Source: a virus
DNA: 42,873 bases
IMG/VR virus record: IMGVR_UViG_3300009011_000023
Span: 1 to 42,873 of that record
Direction: 5' to 3' (one strand)
Positions 6,403 to 14,246 of this stretch are shown here, piece by piece; within the stretch, counting starts at the first letter, position 1, and each line of letters starts with the position of its first letter. A program made the translations under genes and the position numbers. The notes under the pieces are model-generated. The model was given only the letters and a program-made list of their open reading frames with translations. It ran no database searches and had not been told where the DNA came from.

Positions 6403-7671
6403 GTGAGTTTTATATTTGAAAAGAATAAATTGTATGCTTATTTGGGAAAAGATTTAGTTGATACAATGAAAGCCTACAAAGCATTTATCGCAGGAGGAAC
6501 AATAACAAGTTTATTTACTAATAAAGAAATTAATGATATTGATATATACTTCAGATGTGAAGAAGACGCTATTGGATTTTTAGCAGATATTTGGGATGAC
6601 AGTGGCTATGTAGTATCTCATACTAAAAAAGCTACACAGCTAATGTATGGTAAAAAGATAGAGAGTATTAACATTCAATTAATCCATTTTAATTACTTTA
6701 AGAGTGCAGAAGATATCTTTGAACAGTTTGATTTTACATCATGTATGGGATGCTTTGATTTTGAAAAAGAGGAATTTGTTTTACATGAGGATTTCTTAAA
6801 ACACAACTCACAACGAATTTTAAAGTTCAATAGTGCAACAGCATATCCAATTGTGTCCTTATTACGAGTTAAAAAATATGAAGATAAAGGATTTAGAATT
6901 TCTAAGCCTGAGTTCATCCGAATTGCATTAACTTGTATGAACCTCAACATAAATACATACGAAGAGCTGAAAGATCATCTTGGAGGAATGTATGGAATTA
7001 ACTACGACAAACTATTTGAAGATGTGGAAGATGAAGAGTTTGACTTACAAGAAGCTGTAGATAAAATTGCAGATATTTCATTGAGTGAAGAATACTTTAT
7101 CAAGCCTGCTCCAGTAGAATTCAATAGCTTAGATGAGTTAGCAGAAAACATTTCAACGAAGCCTAAGAAATATATGAACATCAATGACACGCATGTAATT
7201 ATTGATTATCGAGGGTTGTTGAAAACTGTAACGAATGTTCCAGAAAATAAAATAGATATTGATCCAAATACATACTTTGAAGCAGCAAGGTTCTACAAGT
7301 ACGTAAGAAATAAAGACGGAAAATATAAGAGTTTTTACGAAAGCTCATTTGAATACATAGTTGGTAAAATAGTGGTGGCAGCAGAACCTAAAGATCGCTG
7401 GTCAGGCAATCATGCTGGAAAGTTGCATTTCAGTGAAAAGAAAGAAATTCGAAATGCTGAGTATGGAGATAGAACCGGAGCTGCTTTAATTGAAGTCAAA
7501 CTTAACAAAGACGATTTTATAGAGGCAGAAGACGGTCACATCCTTGCTAAGAAATGTTTTGTGATAAGAGAAGTACCTAAAGAGGAATATGCGAAATATA
7601 AAGATAGTAAAGTATTAACTCAAAATGAAATTAATTTTAATGAGTTGATTGGTAAGTTTAGAGGTATATAA
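6403..7671 (+). CDS. Two-domain protein with nucleotidyltransferase fold
   Basis: 422 residues, GTG at 6403 after a GGGAGAGGG stretch. Residues 29-49 (FIAGGTITSLF then NDIDIYF) match the pol-beta-type nucleotidyltransferase signature: glycine pair, Ser/Thr, then Asp-x-Asp as metal ligands. A helical part follows. The C-terminal third (ending AKKCFVIREVP) resembles a separate domain often seen in phage proteins of unknown function. It could transfer nucleotides to RNA, DNA or a protein such as a host toxin target. Substrate unknown. Confidence 0.7.
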   Translation: MSFIFEKNKLYAYLGKDLVDTMKAYKAFIAGGTITSLFTNKEINDIDIYFRCEEDAIGFLADIWDDSGYVVSHTKKATQLMYGKKIESINIQLIHFNYFKSAEDIFEQFDFTSCMGCFDFEKEEFVLHEDFLKHNSQRILKFNSATAYPIVSLLRVKKYEDKGFRISKPEFIRIALTCMNLNINTYEELKDHLGGMYGINYDKLFEDVEDEEFDLQEAVDKIADISLSEEYFIKPAPVEFNSLDELAENISTKPKKYMNINDTHVIIDYRGLLKTVTNVPENKIDIDPNTYFEAARFYKYVRNKDGKYKSFYESSFEYIVGKIVVAAEPKDRWSGNHAGKLHFSEKKEIRNAEYGDRTGAALIEVKLNKDDFIEAEDGHILAKKCFVIREVPKEEYAKYKDSKVLTQNEINFNELIGKFRGI

Positions 7672-7750
7672 GAGTCATTAAAACAGGCATTTTAAGGTGA
7701 TTTAGAGGTTTGAAAACTTTGATTTGATGGGGTTCATAGGAGGGTCACTA

Positions 7751-7888
7751 GTGGAAAATATCACAGTCTTAGAAATTGAAAATAAAATCACAGATAAGAT
7801 TGAACAGTATGAGCAAGAAGGTAAAACAATTAGAGTAGATGAATTGAAGAACTTACTAGGTTGGATTCTATGTGATGATGAATATTGA
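7751..7888 (+). CDS. 45-residue protein of unknown function
   Basis: GTG at 7751 with GGAGGG 6 bases upstream, 45 codons. Acidic and helical. Placed between the nucleotidyltransferase-like gene and the Cys/His protein. No motif recognised. Confidence 0.6.
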   Translation: MENITVLEIENKITDKIEQYEQEGKTIRVDELKNLLGWILCDDEY

Positions 7889-7900
7889 GGAGGAATTAAG

Positions 7901-8248
7901 GTGAAAAATTGGCACATCGAGTTAATGCTGGAAGATGAGCTTTCTAATCAAATTAAAAGCTATAAAAAACTAACAGGAGAAGAGGGAGAGGATTTATTAA
8001 TTAGACTACTTAAAGAATACTTTTATATTTCAAAAGAAGCAGTCAGTATTTACGGAGAAAAATACAGAGAAATCGGAAGAGTGAAAGATTTTGAAAATGG
8101 AGATTCCAAATGCATTATTTGTGAAAAGCCCTTTCATTTATATTGGAATGGGGGAGAATTGGATGATCATAGATGTTGCGGTTTATATTATTCGACTCAA
8201 CATCAAAATACAGATTTGATAATTTATAAAAAGGAGAATGAAAAATGA
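7901..8248 (+). CDS. Protein with C-terminal Cys/His metal-binding motif
   Basis: 115 residues, GTG at 7901 after GGAGGAATTAAG. The N-terminal half is helical. Residues 72-92 hold CIICEKPFH then DDHRCC, a likely zinc site. The stop overlaps the next ATG (ATGA at 8245), so the two are co-translated. Function unknown. Confidence 0.75.
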   Translation: MKNWHIELMLEDELSNQIKSYKKLTGEEGEDLLIRLLKEYFYISKEAVSIYGEKYREIGRVKDFENGDSKCIICEKPFHLYWNGGELDDHRCCGLYYSTQHQNTDLIIYKKENEK

Positions 8249-8562
8249 TTGTACGTGTAACTTTTGCAGAAGATTGTGTAATGTTGTTCGGAGACTCATA
8301 TAAACCTTGGCATATGCAACTTGATGAATACATGTGGTCATTTAAACCTAAAGAAGTATTAAATGTAGAATCGTCATATAGTAAATGGGTTGGCTGGGGA
8401 GGATTGAAATGGTGTCCTGAAGATAAATTCCAGCAACAGCTAAATCGAGAAGGATGTCAAAGTGATGAACCTGATAACCCAAGACCTAGACAGTATGATA
8501 AAATGAATTTTAAGTTTGATAGAGCAAAATATAATAAAGCTTTGAGCTACATTACATATTAA
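8245..8562 (+). CDS. Protein of unknown function, tryptophan-rich
   Basis: 105 residues, start overlapping the preceding stop. Contains many aromatic residues (KPWHMQLDEYMW, KWVGWGGLKW). No recognised family. Probably works with the coupled gene before it. Confidence 0.7.
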   Translation: MIVRVTFAEDCVMLFGDSYKPWHMQLDEYMWSFKPKEVLNVESSYSKWVGWGGLKWCPEDKFQQQLNREGCQSDEPDNPRPRQYDKMNFKFDRAKYNKALSYITY

Positions 8563-8670
8563 AAATAAATACATATGGTTAAATGTTGGTGGCACAACAA
8601 CTAACTAATTGTTACTTTGAGTTGGTATACTCGTTTAAGAATTTTAAAGCGTTCTTCTTTGTAAGATTTA

Positions 8671-8694
8671 CATTCAGTTTTGGCGGACTGAATG
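8671..8694 (+). other. Hairpin in the 8563-8740 gap
   Basis: CATTCAGT (8671-8678) pairs perfectly with ACTGAATG (8687-8694), loop TTTGGCGG. It lies in a 178-base non-coding stretch and is not followed by a T-run. A leader structure for the next gene is possible. Nothing else stands out in this stretch. Confidence 0.5.
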
Positions 8695-8750
8695 ATTGAT
8701 AAAGCGGTTAATTAGAATAAATTGATAAAGGGGATAAAACAATGAGTCAA

Positions 8751-8921
8751 CATGAAATCTTATTTAGCATTACCGAGGATAGTCGAGACGGATTAAATTT
8801 TCAAGTTAAAGGCAGTGAGGTAAAACACATCCTAAATAAAAAAGAAGATGTGTTAGCAGTTATGGATCGATTAAGAAATGCTTTGGTTAATGAAACATAC
8901 CCATTTACTAAAATTAAGTGA
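8751..8921 (+). CDS. Small protein of unknown function, start uncertain
   Basis: The frame ending at TGA 8919-8921 opens at ATG 8751, giving 56 residues with SITEDSRDGLNFQVKG near the start. The AAAGGGG ribosome site lies better for an ATG at 8741, which by my coordinate reading is in another frame and stops after eight codons. The start is therefore unsettled. Unknown function. Confidence 0.55.
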   Translation, partial: HEILFSITEDSRDGLNFQVKGSEVKHILNKKEDVLAVMDRLRNALVNETYPFTKIK

Positions 8922-8933
8922 AAGAGAGGCTGA

Positions 8934-9155
8934 ATGATGCATTTATCGAAGTATCCGGTGATCAGTGAAAAAGGTATTGAATATAGAGTAGATGTTTATG
9001 ACGATGAATTTGGCATCACGAGGGTAGCTATTTATACATACGTAGGTAAGACGAAGCTGTTTAAAAAGGATAAGTTTAAGCATCTATACGGAAATAGTAA
9101 TTACATTGATCTGCATGGAAGCATGACTATGTGGCAATGGCAAAACAACAAATAA
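8934..9155 (+). CDS. Small beta-rich protein of unknown function
   Basis: 73 residues, ATG at 8934 or 8937 after AGAGAGG. Beta-rich in the first half (EYRVDVYDDEFGITRVAIYT), with a basic middle (KTKLFKKDKFK). No known domain. Confidence 0.7.
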   Translation: MMHLSKYPVISEKGIEYRVDVYDDEFGITRVAIYTYVGKTKLFKKDKFKHLYGNSNYIDLHGSMTMWQWQNNK

Positions 9156-9250
9156 AGAAATATGAGAAATTAGAAGAAGGGGAAAGATTGGATAAAGAGC
9201 TGAAAAACAAAGGTATTTCTAAATTTGAAGAATGGAACGGCAAGTTTTAA
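9137..9250 (+). CDS. Possible 37-residue overlapping gene
   Basis: ATG at 9137 in another frame overlapping the end of the preceding gene, 37 codons, charged and helical (KKYEKLEEGERLDKELKNKG). No clear ribosome site, so translation would depend on coupling. Without it, 9156-9296 would be unexplained. Confidence 0.4.
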   Translation: MAKQQIKKYEKLEEGERLDKELKNKGISKFEEWNGKF

Positions 9251-9296
9251 TTCTGTAGAAAATCAATATTTGAAGCAGAAACGAGGAGGGTACATG

Positions 9297-9698
9297 ATGA
9301 ATAACTTAAGAGATAAGTTTATTGAAAAGGGAATTCCATATGATGATATTGATGTAGAAATGATTGAACTATTAGATGTATTAAACTTTGATTTAGGACT
9401 AAAAACTCAATTCTGTTGTTACGGTCACACTGAAAGATATAGTAAACCTTATGTTGTTTTTGACAAAAGCGTTGAGGATAAAGACATATATAAATTAATC
9501 GATCAATTTAATGATGAAAATGTATGTTTTAGTATTGTATTCAATAAGTGGTTGCGGATGGCTCATGTCGGTGAAAGTTTATTGGAAAATTGGAAGTTGA
9601 ATTTCAGTGTTGGATTTAAAGACCCAAACAGTAAAGAAAAATCAGATCATTTGTCTGAAGTTGTTTCTTTTTTTAGAAATTGTAAACCAGTAAAATAG
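9297..9698 (+). CDS. Protein of unknown function with CCYGH motif
   Basis: 133 residues. The second of two adjacent ATGs (9294, 9297) is preferred because GGAGGG ends six bases before it. The upstream in-frame ATG at 9225 has no ribosome site. A conserved-looking FCCYGHTERY near residue 41 resembles motifs of small phage proteins with possible metal binding. Otherwise unrecognised. Confidence 0.7.
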   Translation: MNNLRDKFIEKGIPYDDIDVEMIELLDVLNFDLGLKTQFCCYGHTERYSKPYVVFDKSVEDKDIYKLIDQFNDENVCFSIVFNKWLRMAHVGESLLENWKLNFSVGFKDPNSKEKSDHLSEVVSFFRNCKPVK

Positions 9699-9727
9699 AC
9701 TTTTCACATAGAAAAGGAGATGAATAA

Positions 9728-9967
9728 ATGAAAATATTACTAAATCAATTTGACAACCCAAGAATTTCTGATCAAGTCTTTGTTGGAAAAGGAGATAAGG
9801 TATTCGCAAGTAGAAGCGCAGAAGAGTTTGGATTTAAAGCTGGAAATGAGTATGAGATACAAGATGTTAATGTATTAGGATATCTAAAGATGGAGAATGA
9901 CGAAGGTGTAGTTGACGAATATACAGTGGAATATTTTCAAAAATACAATCCTTTAATTTCGCTATAA
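9728..9967 (+). CDS. Small protein of the KVGDKL-type family, copy 1
   Basis: 79 residues, ATG at 9728 after AAAGGAG. Residues 20-55 (VGKGDKVFA, GNEYEIQDV) resemble the two proteins at 10839 and 11060, which share GDKL...A, (N/R)xYxI and a C-terminal (K/N)xFxY pattern. Beta-rich, possibly SH3- or KOW-like. Function unknown. Confidence 0.65.
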   Translation: MKILLNQFDNPRISDQVFVGKGDKVFASRSAEEFGFKAGNEYEIQDVNVLGYLKMENDEGVVDEYTVEYFQKYNPLISL

Positions 9968-9986
9968 ATCTACCCTTTTACATAAT

Positions 9987-10000
9987 AAAATTAATAAAGG
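9987..10000 (+). repeat. SPbeta-type repeat copy overlapping a ribosome site
   Basis: AAAATTAATAAAGG, whose last bases form the AAAGGAG ribosome site of the Ntn-hydrolase gene. Confidence 0.5.
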
Positions 10001-10011
10001 AGACATAGTTA

Positions 10012-10587
10012 ATGACTTGTATAGTAGGATTAATGCATGACGGTATTGTATATATGGGAGCCGATTCAATGGCTTCTAACGGTTATACAAGAGCTATTAG
10101 GAAAGATAAAAAGGTGTTTAAGTTAAAATCTACAAAAGGAGCACTTGCAGGGTTCACTACTTCATTCAGAATGGGACAGTTGTTAATGTATGCTGACAAT
10201 CTTATTGATGATACAGTGTTTGTAGATCACGAATATCTAGTAACTCATTTCATTCCCAGTATTCAAAAACTATTCGAAGAAGGTGGGTTTAGTAAAAACA
10301 CAAGTGGAGAATTATCAGCAGGAGATTTCTTATTAGCTTATAACAATAAACTATATACAATTTTCTCTGATTATCAAGTAGCAGAAGACATAGAGAATTA
10401 TGCATCATGTGGAAGTGGTGAGCCATTTGCTTTAGGTTCACTATACTCAACTGAAGGAAGTGTTTTGTCACCAGAAGAAAGGATACATAAAGCTTTACAA
10501 GCTGCTAGTGCCCACTGTCCGACTGTTTCCGCACCATATTACATAATGAACACGAAAAATAATGAAGTGAAAGAGTATAACTATTAA
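10012..10587 (+). CDS. Proteasome/HslV-like Ntn hydrolase
   Basis: 191 residues, ATG at 10012 after AAAGGAG. After Met removal the protein would begin with Thr2, and the sequence TCIVGLMHDGIVYMGADSMA matches proteasome beta and HslV N-termini (nucleophile Thr, strand, then Asp in the ADS turn). A Lys in RKDKKVFKL sits where the catalytic Lys is expected. A glycine segment (GSGEPFALGSLY) matches the C-terminal half of the fold. No ATPase partner such as HslU is encoded nearby. Possible roles are proteolysis of a host factor or another amide hydrolysis. An Anbu-like relative is possible. Confidence 0.75.
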   Translation: MTCIVGLMHDGIVYMGADSMASNGYTRAIRKDKKVFKLKSTKGALAGFTTSFRMGQLLMYADNLIDDTVFVDHEYLVTHFIPSIQKLFEEGGFSKNTSGELSAGDFLLAYNNKLYTIFSDYQVAEDIENYASCGSGEPFALGSLYSTEGSVLSPEERIHKALQAASAHCPTVSAPYYIMNTKNNEVKEYNY

Positions 10588-10599
10588 GGAGGTGATTAA

Positions 10600-10824
10600 A
10601 TGAATCAATATGATGAAGATAAATACTTTAACGTCATGATTTATGCTTATAGAGCTGAAAAGGTTGCAGATGGAACGGAAGAACCAAAACTAATAGGTAG
10701 GTATATTAAAGAAAATACTGTACCAAGTCTTGATATTATTAATGCAAAGGTGAAGGAATTAGGATTTGATACATACGAAATCTCAGAAAGAGTGGATACA
10801 GTTAAAAGATATACTATTGAATAA
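10600..10824 (+). CDS. Small protein of unknown function
   Basis: 74 residues, ATG at 10600 with GGAGGTGA upstream. Mixed alpha/beta, N-terminal YFNVMIYAYRAEK. Closely follows the Ntn hydrolase gene (12 bases) and may be functionally linked. Confidence 0.7.
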   Translation: MNQYDEDKYFNVMIYAYRAEKVADGTEEPKLIGRYIKENTVPSLDIINAKVKELGFDTYEISERVDTVKRYTIE

Positions 10825-10838
10825 TAGGAGGATGAGAA

Positions 10839-11045
10839 ATGGTTAAAGTAGGGGACAAACTAATCATGAAATCAGAAGTTGCATTGGAAAATAATATTAC
10901 AGGATCAGACAGAGAGTTTACAATTACGGAGTTACGAGGATACCTACAAAGAGAGCATGGTTTTGAAGTGATATTAGAAAATAAGTCCGGCGAAGTTCTA
11001 CAATGTGACTTTAACTTAAAATATTTTGATTATGTAAAAGCTTAA
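10839..11045 (+). CDS. KVGDKL-type small protein, copy 2
   Basis: 68 residues, ATG at 10839 after TAGGAGG. Begins MVKVGDKLIMK, like the next gene's MLKVGDKLIAK, and both contain an (E/Y)(F/I)xIxE motif about 20 residues later. Duplicate genes in tandem. Function unknown. Confidence 0.75.
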   Translation: MVKVGDKLIMKSEVALENNITGSDREFTITELRGYLQREHGFEVILENKSGEVLQCDFNLKYFDYVKA

Positions 11046-11059
11046 ATAGGAGATGGATA

Positions 11060-11362
11060 ATGCTTAAAGTAGGAGATAAGTTAATAGCGAAAGAAAAGTT
11101 CATGATTAAACATGGAAGTTTGTTCGGCAATAGAAACTACATAATTAAAGAAATATGGAGCTTTGGAGCCAACAAGTATGGATTCCAAGGTGTAGTTGAA
11201 AGTGAAGACGGTAATAAATTATCTGGATTCATCGACATCAATTTATTTTATGTGGCTGAAAATTTAAACCATTTGATTGAATGTCTACTTGAGAAAGAAG
11301 AAATTAAGTCATTCAGCGCAGTAACAGTAGATGGAAAGATAATCAATATGGAATTAACATAA
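11060..11362 (+). CDS. KVGDKL-type small protein, copy 3 with C-terminal extension
   Basis: 100 residues, ATG at 11060 after TAGGAG. Paralogue of the preceding gene with an additional C-terminal beta segment (IKSFSAVTVDGKIIN). Tandem duplication followed by divergence is the simplest reading. Confidence 0.75.
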   Translation: MLKVGDKLIAKEKFMIKHGSLFGNRNYIIKEIWSFGANKYGFQGVVESEDGNKLSGFIDINLFYVAENLNHLIECLLEKEEIKSFSAVTVDGKIINMELT

Positions 11363-11376
11363 GGAGGAAATGGGCG

Positions 11377-12003
11377 ATGAGATGGAAGTGGAAGAAGCTT
11401 CTCATTAAAATCGCAATAGGAATCTTAGCAGCAATGATCCTCGCTGGAGGAACATGGAATATAGCAACTAAACACAGTAATAATGAGCAGAGTAAAATTG
11501 TACAGAAATATAAAATTGGTAAGTATGAGTCTCAAATGATTAATGAAAAAACACTATATGGAGCAATAGATTCAGCACCAAAAGTATTACCTTATACACA
11601 ACCATTTAAGGACATTTCAAAAGATAAGAATGATAATTGGTTAGGCGAAAGACAGACTAGGTTTATAGTTAACGGAACATATAGCTCACCTTTTAAACTT
11701 AAAGATGTGAAGATAAAATACATAGATCAAGAACATGGGATAGTTTATGCTACTTACCCTAAAACAAAAATAGACGTAACTATACAACATAAAGGCGTGT
11801 CATCTGAAAAAATTCATGGTAACTTACGTAGAGAAATGAATGAGGATGAGAAAAAGATATACATAATACATAAAGAAAAAGAATTAGAGGCTAGATACAA
11901 CAAGGATGAAAATGTACTTAAAGAAGCAGATTTATATAAACAAAATGCAATAAAAATAATGTGGATGAATATACCGAATGTGAAATCAATAGTATTTGAA
12001 TAG
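11377..12003 (+). CDS. Membrane-anchored extracytoplasmic protein
   Basis: 208 residues, ATG at 11377 after AAGGAGG. A basic N-terminus (RWKWKKLLIK) leads into one hydrophobic segment near residues 9-26 (IAIGILAAMILAGG) without a clear signal-peptidase site, so it is probably an N-in membrane anchor. The rest is soluble, with a Lys-rich C-terminal helical part. It may face the cell wall. Not recognised. Confidence 0.7.
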   Translation: MRWKWKKLLIKIAIGILAAMILAGGTWNIATKHSNNEQSKIVQKYKIGKYESQMINEKTLYGAIDSAPKVLPYTQPFKDISKDKNDNWLGERQTRFIVNGTYSSPFKLKDVKIKYIDQEHGIVYATYPKTKIDVTIQHKGVSSEKIHGNLRREMNEDEKKIYIIHKEKELEARYNKDENVLKEADLYKQNAIKIMWMNIPNVKSIVFE

Positions 12004-12039
12004 AGAAGAAGATTAATATGGAGAAATGGAGGAGTGTAA

Positions 12040-12237
12040 ATGATTTACGATGTTCAAAATTTATCTAATAGTAAGTTTGAGATTCTAAAGAAATTTGGGC
12101 ATTTACTGTATAATCGTGAGGATCAAGATGGAGGATTAAGCAAGGAAGAAGTTTATAAACTATTAAAAATCTTTGACGAAATAAATTTACGAAGCGTATA
12201 CAAAGAAGGTTTTGAAGCCGGATTAGAAGAGTGTTGA
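12040..12237 (+). CDS. Small protein of unknown function
   Basis: 65 residues, ATG at 12040 after GGAGGAG. Helical with a GGLSKEEVYKLLKIFDEI stretch reminiscent of an EF-hand-like or simple helical pair, but no calcium loop. The stop overlaps the next possible start. Confidence 0.7.
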   Translation: MIYDVQNLSNSKFEILKKFGHLLYNREDQDGGLSKEEVYKLLKIFDEINLRSVYKEGFEAGLEEC

Positions 12238-12242
12238 TGGAG

Positions 12243-12398
12243 ATGAAGATAAGAATTGATTACATAATATACGTGTGGGAAACTTTAAGATTCAACGCAT
12301 TCTATAAAAGCCTCTATAAAGCAGATATTAGCTTATTCGATTGCTGTGACTTTGAATCTTTCAAGGTGTATTGGAGGGAAAAGAATGAACACAAATGA
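12243..12398 (+). CDS. 51-residue protein of unknown function
   Basis: ATG at 12243 (or 12237, overlapping the preceding stop) with GATGGAG before it. Contains many aromatics (YIIYVWETLRFNAFYKSLY). The C-terminus overlaps the next gene by 14 bases, and the ribosome site of that gene (GGAGGG) lies inside it. Confidence 0.55.
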   Translation: MKIRIDYIIYVWETLRFNAFYKSLYKADISLFDCCDFESFKVYWREKNEHK

Positions 12399-12552
12399 TT
12401 TCATTAACATGCTTACAGCGTTTTTACTAGGGCTTCAAGCAACAATCGTTATTTATTTTATAAACAAGAAGGAAAAAGGTTTTGCAATACTATGGTTGCT
12501 ATTTGCAATACTTACAATATGGATCATATCAATTAATCAAATTAATACATAA
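12385..12552 (+). CDS. Small two-span membrane protein
   Basis: 55 residues. ATG at 12385 is supported by GGAGGG seven bases upstream, and an in-frame ATG at 12346 has no ribosome site. Two hydrophobic segments (MLTAFLLGLQATIVIYFI and FAILWLLFAILTIWIISI) are separated by NKKEKG, giving a hairpin with both ends outside. Function unknown. Confidence 0.65.
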   Translation: MNTNDFINMLTAFLLGLQATIVIYFINKKEKGFAILWLLFAILTIWIISINQINT

Positions 12553-12568
12553 AAGGGAGAAGATTAAA

Positions 12569-13303
12569 ATGACAATTAAGAAAGACATTACAGAAATTTT
12601 AGGGTTAGGGCAGCAAGTAGCATTTAAAGATGGAAGTGTAGGCTATATTGAAACGGAAAGTATGCCTTTTACACATTCAGTTGAAGTAGTACATGATTCA
12701 TATGTTAAGCTAAAGGATTTAAAAACAGGAGAATTAACAGCTACATTTAACTTTGATGTACACTATTTATCTCCAAGTTTTACTGGTGAACAGCATTATA
12801 GCACACACAGAGTACGTTTACAGCTTGTAGAAATGTCCGGCAGAGCATTTGAAGACTATCGTAAAAATGTGCGCAATAACACTGATATTACTAAAGATAT
12901 GGCACAACGCAAGCTTACACGTAATATTATTTGTGCTAAGAAGGTAGAGGCTAAAGAGGAACACATTGAGAAAGGTAACACTGCATACCAGTATGGGAAT
13001 ATGTTTATTGTTGTAGGGAAGAAAGGTAAGAATAAGGATAGAGATGTGGTTACATATATTAAGAATGGAAAGAAAGAGAAAATGAGCGCACTAGAAAAGT
13101 ATATGAGCTATTGGGAAGTAGATCAGGAATTATACGCACAATTAAGTGATTTATTAGGCATTGAGAAGGAACATCGCAACGATGGAGTTGAGGATGTACA
13201 TACAGTAAGAGAAGACGTAAATGGTGCATCTGATACGCTTAAACACCGTGTATTTACATTCTTTCAAGGTATGAAAAATCCGTTGAATAAAATTAATAAA
13301 TAA
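12569..13303 (+). CDS. Protein of unknown function
   Basis: 244 residues. ATG at 12569 follows AAGGGAGAAG, and the longer frame from 12482 overlaps the membrane protein gene and is rejected. Mixed alpha/beta with a Lys-rich central stretch (GKKGKNKDRDVV). No motif recognised. Its last codons contain a copy of the repeat (13289-13303). Confidence 0.75.
   Translation: MTIKKDITEILGLGQQVAFKDGSVGYIETESMPFTHSVEVVHDSYVKLKDLKTGELTATFNFDVHYLSPSFTGEQHYSTHRVRLQLVEMSGRAFEDYRKNVRNNTDITKDMAQRKLTRNIICAKKVEAKEEHIEKGNTAYQYGNMFIVVGKKGKNKDRDVVTYIKNGKKEKMSALEKYMSYWEVDQELYAQLSDLLGIEKEHRNDGVEDVHTVREDVNGASDTLKHRVFTFFQGMKNPLNKINK
13289..13303 (+). repeat. SPbeta-type repeat copy at a gene end
   Basis: AAAATTAATAAATAA encodes the last residues and stop of the gene ending at 13303 and precedes the promoter at 13316. 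Confidence 0.55.
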
Positions 13304-13315
13304 TTAAAATAAATG

Positions 13316-13344
13316 TTGACTTACATAGAAAGCTAGTGTAATAT
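13316..13344 (+). promoter_or_regulatory. Sigma-A-type promoter
   Basis: TTGACT (13316-13321), 17-base spacer, TAATAT (13339-13344). A degenerate repeat (TTAAAATAAAT) ends one base before the -35 box. Confidence 0.65.
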
Positions 13345-13395
13345 GTAAATATAGCCGACAAGGAACGTGATCGGTTGAGAAATGAATTAAAGAAT

Positions 13396-13409
13396 AAAAT
13401 TAATAAATG
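13396..13409 (+). repeat. SPbeta-type repeat copy
   Basis: AAAATTAATAAATG, ending 7 bases before the -35 box of the promoter at 13417. Confidence 0.6.
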
Positions 13410-13416
13410 AAAAGAG

Positions 13417-13445
13417 TTGACAGATTAGAAGAGTTGAGTTAAACT
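13417..13445 (+). promoter_or_regulatory. Sigma-A-type promoter
   Basis: Perfect TTGACA (13417-13422), 17-base spacer, TAAACT (13440-13445, four of six). Second promoter of the pair. Confidence 0.55.
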
Positions 13446-13487
13446 AAGAGAGTAGCTAAGACGAGTTGAGATTGAGCTTACTAAGTA

Positions 13488-13503
13488 GTTAAATTAATGA
13501 ATG
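13488..13503 (+). repeat. Variant SPbeta-type repeat copy
   Basis: GTTAAATTAATGAATG, one change from the consensus, downstream of both promoters. Confidence 0.5.
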
Positions 13504-13593
13504 TTAAAGGTGGTGTCTGGTGATGAACACTGATAAAACATAAGGTTAATGTAGCTGAGACGAGATAAGGTGAGTAATGAAGGAGTTGAGTTA

Positions 13594-13821
13594 GTGGAAG
13601 AAGAATTAAAAGAACTTGAAGAAGTAAGAGAACTAGATGATCCATATTTAAAGCTTCATAAAATGGAAGCTATATATGAGGAGTTAAAGTTAAAAATGAT
13701 TAACGATAAAGGTAAACTTCTCAAAGAGGGTAAGGATACGACAGCTATTGATAAATACATAAGCGAGGTAAATGAGCAAATAAACTATATCAAGAATATT
13801 TACCATGTCGAGGAGGAATAA
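13594..13821 (+). CDS. Coiled-coil protein of unknown function
   Basis: 75 residues from GTG 13594, which has AAGGAG 8 bases upstream. An in-frame GTG at 13570 would give 83 residues but lacks a ribosome site. Acidic and helical throughout, with heptad-like leucines. It precedes the 140-residue helical protein and may pair with it. Confidence 0.65.
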   Translation: MEEELKELEEVRELDDPYLKLHKMEAIYEELKLKMINDKGKLLKEGKDTTAIDKYISEVNEQINYIKNIYHVEEE

Positions 13822-13823
13822 GG

Positions 13824-14246
13824 TTGAAAACATTTGAAGATTATTTATTAGAAGAACAGTTTAAGGGGAAGGTTGAGAAGATTCGCAAGGCATTACTAGA
13901 AGAAAACGCTAAGACGCTAGATGAAATTACAAGTAGCCTCAAAGATGATCCTGCTCGTGACGATGAACGAGAAGAAGCTTTCCAAAGTATTTTGGAAGTT
14001 CGAGACTTCATTAAGAATGCATCTTATAGAGAGTTTGCTGGCTCAGATGTGGAAATTCTCATTAAAGAAGTCGGAAAGCATCCGGCAACAGTTGAGACAC
14101 TAAAGAAGAAAATTGAGAATATTGTTAAAGGTGAAGAGGTTAAGCATTTAACTGGTGGAGCATTCAATCTACATATTCCAGTTCAGCAAAGTGGATTCGA
14201 TATCAAAAAGGTTATGGATCAGATTAAACTTCAGCCTCTTAAATAA
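13824..14246 (+). CDS. Helical protein of unknown function upstream of the SSB-like gene
   Basis: 140 residues, TTG at 13824 after GAGGAGG. Helical and charged in the first half, with a C-terminal glycine-containing segment (GGAFNLHIPVQQSG). Its place just before the replication genes suggests a replication accessory role, but no motif supports this. Confidence 0.7.
   Translation: MKTFEDYLLEEQFKGKVEKIRKALLEENAKTLDEITSSLKDDPARDDEREEAFQSILEVRDFIKNASYREFAGSDVEILIKEVGKHPATVETLKKKIENIVKGEEVKHLTGGAFNLHIPVQQSGFDIKKVMDQIKLQPLK

Larger units (their letters stand above)
13304..13569 (+). promoter_or_regulatory. 266-base regulatory gap with two promoters and repeats
   Basis: Holds two sigma-A-like promoters (13316-13344 and 13417-13445) and repeat copies at 13396 and 13488. 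There is also an unusual density of GAGTTGAG and AGACGAG words, including TAGCTAAGACGAG near 13452 and TAGCTGAGACGAG near 13552. An ATG at 13523 opens only six codons. It heads the helical-protein and SSB-like genes. Confidence 0.6.

Noticed and set aside
8741-8767. ATG 8741 with best-placed ribosome site as gene start
   Set aside because: By my reading this frame stops after eight codons, and the longer frame opens at 8751. Possible frameshifting was not claimed because one base decides it.
13441-13569. Iteron-type replication origin from repeated GAGTTGAG and AGACGAG words
   Set aside because: The words are irregularly spaced and purine-rich sequence is common here. No AT-rich unwinding element or initiator gene is adjacent.
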